DNA of 9,246 nt from an uncultured Eubacteriales bacterium (GTDB lineage Bacteria > Bacillota > Clostridia > Oscillospirales > Butyricicoccaceae). The notes under the pieces are model-generated. The model was given only the letters and a program-made list of their open reading frames with translations, made no database searches and was not told the origin of the DNA. A program made the position numbers and the translations under genes. The first letter of the stretch is position 1. Each line of letters starts with the position of its first letter. Where the stretch lies: NCBI GenBank assembly GCA_934675045.1, contig CAKUPI010000060.1, positions 1-9,246 of the forward strand. Direction: 5' to 3'. Below, one piece after another: positions 6,921-9,246 of the stretch.

Positions 6921-6945
6921 GGGCTTGACAAGCTCCCTGCCCCGT
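6906..6945 (-). terminator. Minus-strand terminator abutting the obgE stop
   Basis: A 16-bp stem (6911-6926 with 6930-6945, one G-U) with a 3-base loop is followed on the minus strand by a run of five Ts (complement of 6907-6911). No T-run exists on the plus side, so it is best read as stopping transcription coming from the RM side toward obgE. It also contains the -35 box of the tRNA promoter. Confidence 0.7.
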
Positions 6946-6953
6946 GCTATTAC
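6925..6953 (+). promoter_or_regulatory. Promoter of tRNA-Ser, with duplicated -10 region
   Basis: Perfect TTGACA (6925-6930), a 17-base spacer, then TATTAC (6948-6953, 4 of 6). A second -10-like TATTAT/TATAAC lies at 6965-6973 because a 17-bp unit is duplicated. The second one is exactly 17 bases further, out of register with the -35 box. Confidence 0.65.
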
Positions 6954-6969
6954 TTGCCCCGTGCTATTA
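6938..6969 (+). repeat. 17-bp tandem duplication in the tRNA-Ser promoter
   Basis: TGCCCCGTGCTATTA occurs at 6938-6952 and again at 6955-6969, a period of 17 bases. The first copy overlaps the terminator stem; each copy ends in a -10-like element. Confidence 0.9.
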
Positions 6970-7021
6970 TAACAAAGGCCTGTTTTCTGAAAGCGCAATA
7001 TGCCTGTCTGTTAGACCACGC

Positions 7022-7113
7022 GGAGAAGTCGCGCAGCTGGTCGAGCGCGCACGATTGGAAATCGTGTAACGGTCAAAAGCCGTTCGAGGGTTCGAATCCC
7101 TTCTTCTCCGCCA
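7022..7113 (+). tRNA. tRNA-Ser (anticodon GGA)
   Basis: A full class II cloverleaf: acceptor GGAGAAG (7022-7028) pairs with CTTCTCC (7103-7109), discriminator G 7110 and encoded CCA 7111-7113. The D stem is GCGC/GCGC (7031-7034, 7045-7048). The anticodon stem CACGA/TCGTG encloses TTGGAAA with anticodon GGA at 7057-7059, reading UCC/UCU. The long variable arm AACGG/CCGTT (7068-7072, 7080-7084) and discriminator G are serine identity features. The T loop is TTCGAAT. It has its own promoter and terminator and marks the border with AT-richer DNA. Confidence 0.97.
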
Positions 7114-7121
7114 ACGGTATG

Positions 7122-7165
7122 GGCTCATAAGTTGACCGCCAAAACTTGTGGGCCAGTTTGTTTTC
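7122..7165 (+). terminator. Terminator of tRNA-Ser
   Basis: A 12-bp stem (7122-7133 with 7143-7154, two G-U pairs) with a 9-base loop is followed by the T-rich tail AGTTTGTTTT. It begins 9 bases after the encoded CCA. Confidence 0.7.
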
Positions 7166-7186
7166 TGCGAACCCCAAAATCCATGC

Positions 7187-7218
7187 AATAAAAGCGCAGC
7201 CCACGGTTTGTGAGCTGC
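7187..7218 (-). terminator. Terminator after the restriction endonuclease gene
   Basis: On the minus strand, GCAGC, a mismatch, and CAC pair with GTG and GCTGC (7196-7204 with 7210-7218) around a 5-base loop, followed by GCTTTTATT. It lies 30 bases past the endonuclease stop. Confidence 0.6.
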
Positions 7219-7247
7219 ACCGGAAATAGGAACAACAAGTGGAGGAA

Positions 7248-7874
7248 TTATATCCGGATTTCTTCTGGCTCGATGCCTAACATGACAATTGGGACTGTGG
7301 GATTTGATCGGCCTTCACGAATAACATTTGCCACTTCGTTTTCAAACCATGCAACACCCGTGTCCATTTTTAGGCACATGGCTTTAGTCGGAACAATCTC
7401 AATTCCAACGTCGATATCGTTTCTTAGAAAAAAGAATGTATGTTTTACATGCAGATCATACGCAACACTGAAATACTTGCCAAACTGCACCTCGACAGCC
7501 ACCCTGTCTTTTACAAAATCCACCTGATTGTTGGTGCTGTATGCTTTAAACCCCTTTGCTTCAATCATTCTTTTTTGTTTCAACCTGTCTCTGATACCGA
7601 CGATTTCTCTTTCAGTCTCTATATCTCCGGTTACATAATACTGCGTTGTTACAGATTGCCATCCTTGAGGAAACAAAATACGCCCAAATTCCTTGTTGAT
7701 TTTCTTCTGGTCATATAAGGGCCTTCCTGTTCTGACCTTGTCTTTGCTATATTTTACATAGGCATTAGCGTCTATACTGTTTATGGCATGCTCAATCTCA
7801 GCCCACAGGTTTTGCCTATGAACGAGCATAAATTCATATCCATTCAGATGGCTGTACATATTGGCTATCTTCAT
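7248..7874 (-). CDS. Type II restriction endonuclease, BstYI/BglII family
   Basis: A 208-residue predicted endonuclease. Its segment QVDFVKDRVAVEVQFGKY (about 117-134) contains D119, E128 and Q130 with the same spacing as BglII catalytic D84, E93 and Q95. The start (YSHLNG), the YYVTGD stretch and IDVGIEIVP closely recall BstYI, which cuts R^GATCY. Length equals BstYI's as I remember it. I predict RGATCY or another GATC-centred palindrome; BglII (AGATCT) shows that related enzymes differ. Start ATG 7874 has GGAAGGA (7881-7887) 6 bases upstream and overlaps the methyltransferase stop as ATGA; the earlier in-frame ATG 7889 would contain that ribosome site. It is AT-richer than the chromosome to its left, consistent with transfer. 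No damage is seen, so it is probably functional. Confidence 0.88.
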   Translation of the reverse strand: MKIANMYSHLNGYEFMLVHRQNLWAEIEHAINSIDANAYVKYSKDKVRTGRPLYDQKKINKEFGRILFPQGWQSVTTQYYVTGDIETEREIVGIRDRLKQKRMIEAKGFKAYSTNNQVDFVKDRVAVEVQFGKYFSVAYDLHVKHTFFFLRNDIDVGIEIVPTKAMCLKMDTGVAWFENEVANVIREGRSNPTVPIVMLGIEPEEIRI

Positions 7875-8785
7875 GATAGTTCCTTCCATTCATCTGGGAT
7901 TTTTGCCACGCTTTCTTTTCCTGTCGGCTTATAAATGGTTTGATAAATTGGCCTCGTGCGCAGAGTACCATTTTTCAGCCTTTCAATGCGAGCAAGGCCA
8001 ATGTCAACATATTTTTGCTCCAATTCTGTTCCATAAGCTTGTCTGGAGTTTTTTAAGGCTCCAAGCAGCGTGCTGCCAACGCCGGCAAAGGGATCATATA
8101 CGATATCGCCGTCATTGGTTAGCGCCAAAACACAACGTTCAACAAGTTCAATGGGAAATTGGCAGGGGTGGTCTTCTTTTTCCGGGTGATTGGACTTTAC
8201 ATTCGGTATGTCCCATATAAGGCTATCCCAATCATCATACAACCTGTTAACGGTCAGCTCCCAGACATCTTCGGGATTTTTGCCAAGTCTGTTGCCGGAG
8301 ATTTGCCCTTTTTTATCTCCTTTATAATAGCGTTTGCCGGGATACTTGGCCGGGACCCGGACACTGTCCAGATTAAAAGTATAATGGTCAGATTTGGTAA
8401 ACCACAGAATGGTTTCATATCTACCACTAAATCTGTTTTTACAATGCAGACCATGGCCAAAATGCCAAATAATGCGGTTTCTCAGCTTTAATCCAAGATT
8501 TTTGAAAATGGGATAATAATATATGTCCAGTGGAAACACTTCGCCATTTTCCACGTAATTGCCTACTTGCCAGCATATGCTGCCGTCGTCAGCCAATACG
8601 CGGACCATCTCATGAATGACAGGAGTTATTTTATTGAGGTAGCTTTCAATTTTTGTTCGCGCTTCATACTCTTTCCCAACGTTGTATGGTGGTGATGTTA
8701 TAATCAACTTCACCGAGCCATCATCGAGGTTACGCATAAACTCAAGTGCATCTTTGCACAAATACTGATAATCCAAAAGTTCCAA
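7871..8785 (-). CDS. Type II DNA methyltransferase, beta class, probably N4-cytosine
   Basis: A 304-residue predicted SAM-dependent methyltransferase protecting the site cut by the adjacent endonuclease. The catalytic TSPPYN motif (IV) is near residues 30-35 and the SAM-binding DPFAGVGST (I) near 231-239, preceded by HPCQFP (206-211). The order IV then I defines the beta class, and TSPPY is typical of N4-cytosine enzymes, although beta-class N6-adenine enzymes exist. I chose TTG 8785 because GGAGG (8794-8798) lies 8 bases upstream; a TTG at 8809 would add 8 residues but precede that ribosome site. The gene comes first in the operon, overlaps the endonuclease gene by 4 bases and has its own promoter. 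No controller (C) protein gene is visible. Confidence 0.88.
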   Translation of the reverse strand: MELLDYQYLCKDALEFMRNLDDGSVKLIITSPPYNVGKEYEARTKIESYLNKITPVIHEMVRVLADDGSICWQVGNYVENGEVFPLDIYYYPIFKNLGLKLRNRIIWHFGHGLHCKNRFSGRYETILWFTKSDHYTFNLDSVRVPAKYPGKRYYKGDKKGQISGNRLGKNPEDVWELTVNRLYDDWDSLIWDIPNVKSNHPEKEDHPCQFPIELVERCVLALTNDGDIVYDPFAGVGSTLLGALKNSRQAYGTELEQKYVDIGLARIERLKNGTLRTRPIYQTIYKPTGKESVAKIPDEWKELS

Positions 8786-8812
8786 AAACAAAACCTCCAA
8801 TGGCTGCAAATC

Positions 8813-9244
8813 CTACATAATTTTAGCATATAAACAGGCCTTTTTCAATATCGAGGCGCCGGCTGCAATCATGCAATGCAGTTTATTGACAAAAAACGGG
8901 GCAGATGAAACAACCTGCTCCGGCGTGTTGCTTGTTTGCGCTGCCTGGAGTATACTAAGAATAGAATCCCCTGTTATTTCGGGTTGTACTTCCGATTCGT
9001 CGGAGGAGATCTGCGTTGGGGATTCTATTTTTATGTCATCTACCTCACTTTTGGGGAAATGCATCCACGTAAACTCAACAGGTTGTTTCCGTGCCTGATT
9101 AGAGCTTTTCGGTACCATGCGTTCGAACGGTGAAGTATCCGCCGTCACAACACCCGGAGACTTTGGGAATATCTGCTGCGGTGTATTGCTTTTTTGCGCT
9201 GTCTGGGGTATACTGAGGTTAGAAGCAACATTAGCATGAGCGGT
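8813..9244 (-). CDS. C-terminal part of an unrecognised repeat-bearing protein (partial)
   Basis: The frame is open from the right window edge to TAG 8813, giving 143 residues rich in Ser, Pro, Gln and Thr and probably disordered. I do not recognise it. A motif occurs twice, LSIPQTAQKSNTPQQ and LSILQAAQTSNTPEQ, 86 residues apart, and FPKS also recurs. There is no membrane segment or catalytic motif. The last 30 or so codons run through a terminator-like hairpin, the 24-bp direct repeat and the RM promoter, so the tail looks acquired: the protein may be truncated or fused by insertion of the RM module. A GTG at 9148 is an unconvincing start because the frame is open above it. It is also possible that none of this is translated; the 258-base repeat spacing, a multiple of three, is the main support for coding. 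Confidence 0.4.
   Translation of the reverse strand, partial: TAHANVASNLSIPQTAQKSNTPQQIFPKSPGVVTADTSPFERMVPKSSNQARKQPVEFTWMHFPKSEVDDIKIESPTQISSDESEVQPEITGDSILSILQAAQTSNTPEQVVSSAPFFVNKLHCMIAAGASILKKACLYAKIM
8820..8848 (-). promoter_or_regulatory. Promoter of the restriction-modification operon
   Basis: On the minus strand TTGAAA (8843-8848, 5 of 6), a 17-base spacer and TAAAAT (8820-8825, 5 of 6). Transcription would start near 8813, about 28 bases before the TTG start. It overlaps the last codons of the frame to the right. Confidence 0.75.
8881..8904 (+). repeat. 24-bp direct repeat, copy B (upstream of the RM operon)
   Basis: It repeats 6897-6920 in the same orientation with one difference. 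Similarity stops sharply on both sides. Confidence 0.75.
8891..8922 (-). terminator. Terminator-like hairpin upstream of the RM promoter
   Basis: On the minus strand an 8-bp stem (8915-8922 with 8897-8904, one G-U) and a 10-base loop are followed by six Ts (complement of 8891-8896). It would insulate the RM operon from transcription entering from the right. The reading frame 8813-9244 passes through it without a stop, which is odd for a true gene end. Confidence 0.5.
8915..8966. repeat. Imperfect 52-bp repeat, copy 1
   Basis: It matches 9173-9224 at about 43 of 52 bases with no gap, offset by 258 bases, which is 86 codons. On the minus strand it encodes the LSILQAAQTSNTPEQ segment. Confidence 0.75.
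9173..9224. repeat. Imperfect 52-bp repeat, copy 2
   Basis: It is the partner of 8915-8966 and encodes LSIPQTAQKSNTPQQ on the minus strand. Further copies may lie beyond the window edge. Confidence 0.75.
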
Positions 9245-9246
9245 TT

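Noticed and set aside
7086..7113. tRNA-Ser 3' end as an attachment site for the RM island
   Set aside because: I searched by eye for a second copy of the tRNA 3' end down to the window end and found none; a copy further right cannot be excluded.
8871..9133. Short plus-strand frames opposite the right-edge reading frame
   Set aside because: No ribosome sites, no recognisable domains, and they do not explain the in-phase 258-base repeat as well as the minus-strand frame does.
8915..9224. CRISPR array or satellite
   Set aside because: Only two diverged copies with a 258-base offset; there are no regular short repeats and spacers.

Overview
The window looks like a chromosomal segment of a GC-rich, anaerobic Clostridia-type Firmicute, probably near the Oscillospiraceae/Ruminococcaceae. 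The reasons are a one-carbon pair (end of a formyltetrahydrofolate synthetase gene followed by methenyl-THF cyclohydrolase), a DUF1836 regulator, an aldo/keto reductase with ferredoxin-like clusters, strong AGGAGG-type ribosome sites and sigma-A-like promoters, and the rplU-rpmA-obgE block. From the start to about 7.1 kb the DNA is GC-rich. From about 7.15 kb to the end it is visibly AT-richer, with different codon use, which suggests an acquired segment.

Layout. 1-718: tail of a probable fhs, then fchA and a clean terminator. 754-2200: a cytoplasmic serine beta-lactamase-fold hydrolase ending at a bidirectional terminator shared with the convergent gene. 2211-3239 (minus): aldo/keto reductase with two Cys clusters. 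3375-3854 (minus): DUF1836 helix-turn-helix protein, divergent from an SGNH/GDSL hydrolase (3987-4682). Their two promoters are back to back, and their -35 boxes form a perfect 8-bp inverted repeat. 4834-6904: strong promoter, possible L21 leader, rplU, rpmA, terminator, obgE. The prp (ysxB) protease gene usual between rplU and rpmA in Firmicutes is absent, and L27 lacks the N-terminal extension that Prp removes.

6905-7218: a compact junction. A minus-strand terminator hairpin abuts the obgE stop. The -35 box of a tRNA-Ser(GGA) promoter sits in that hairpin, the promoter carries a 17-bp tandem duplication of its -10 region, and the tRNA gene and its own terminator follow. 7248-8848 (minus): a type II restriction-modification operon with its own promoter. 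It has a beta-class, probably N4-cytosine, methyltransferase and an endonuclease closely resembling BstYI/BglII (predicted target RGATCY or a related GATC-centred site), joined by an ATGA overlap. 8813-9244 (minus): the C-terminal end of an unrecognised Ser/Pro/Gln-rich repeat-bearing reading frame that runs off the window.

The most notable points are the RM island next to a tRNA gene, a 24-bp near-identical direct repeat (obgE 3' end and 8881-8904) bracketing tRNA-Ser and the RM operon, the paired absence of prp and the L27 extension, and the duplicated tRNA promoter. I found no integrase, transposase, CRISPR array or convincing wholly new system in the window.
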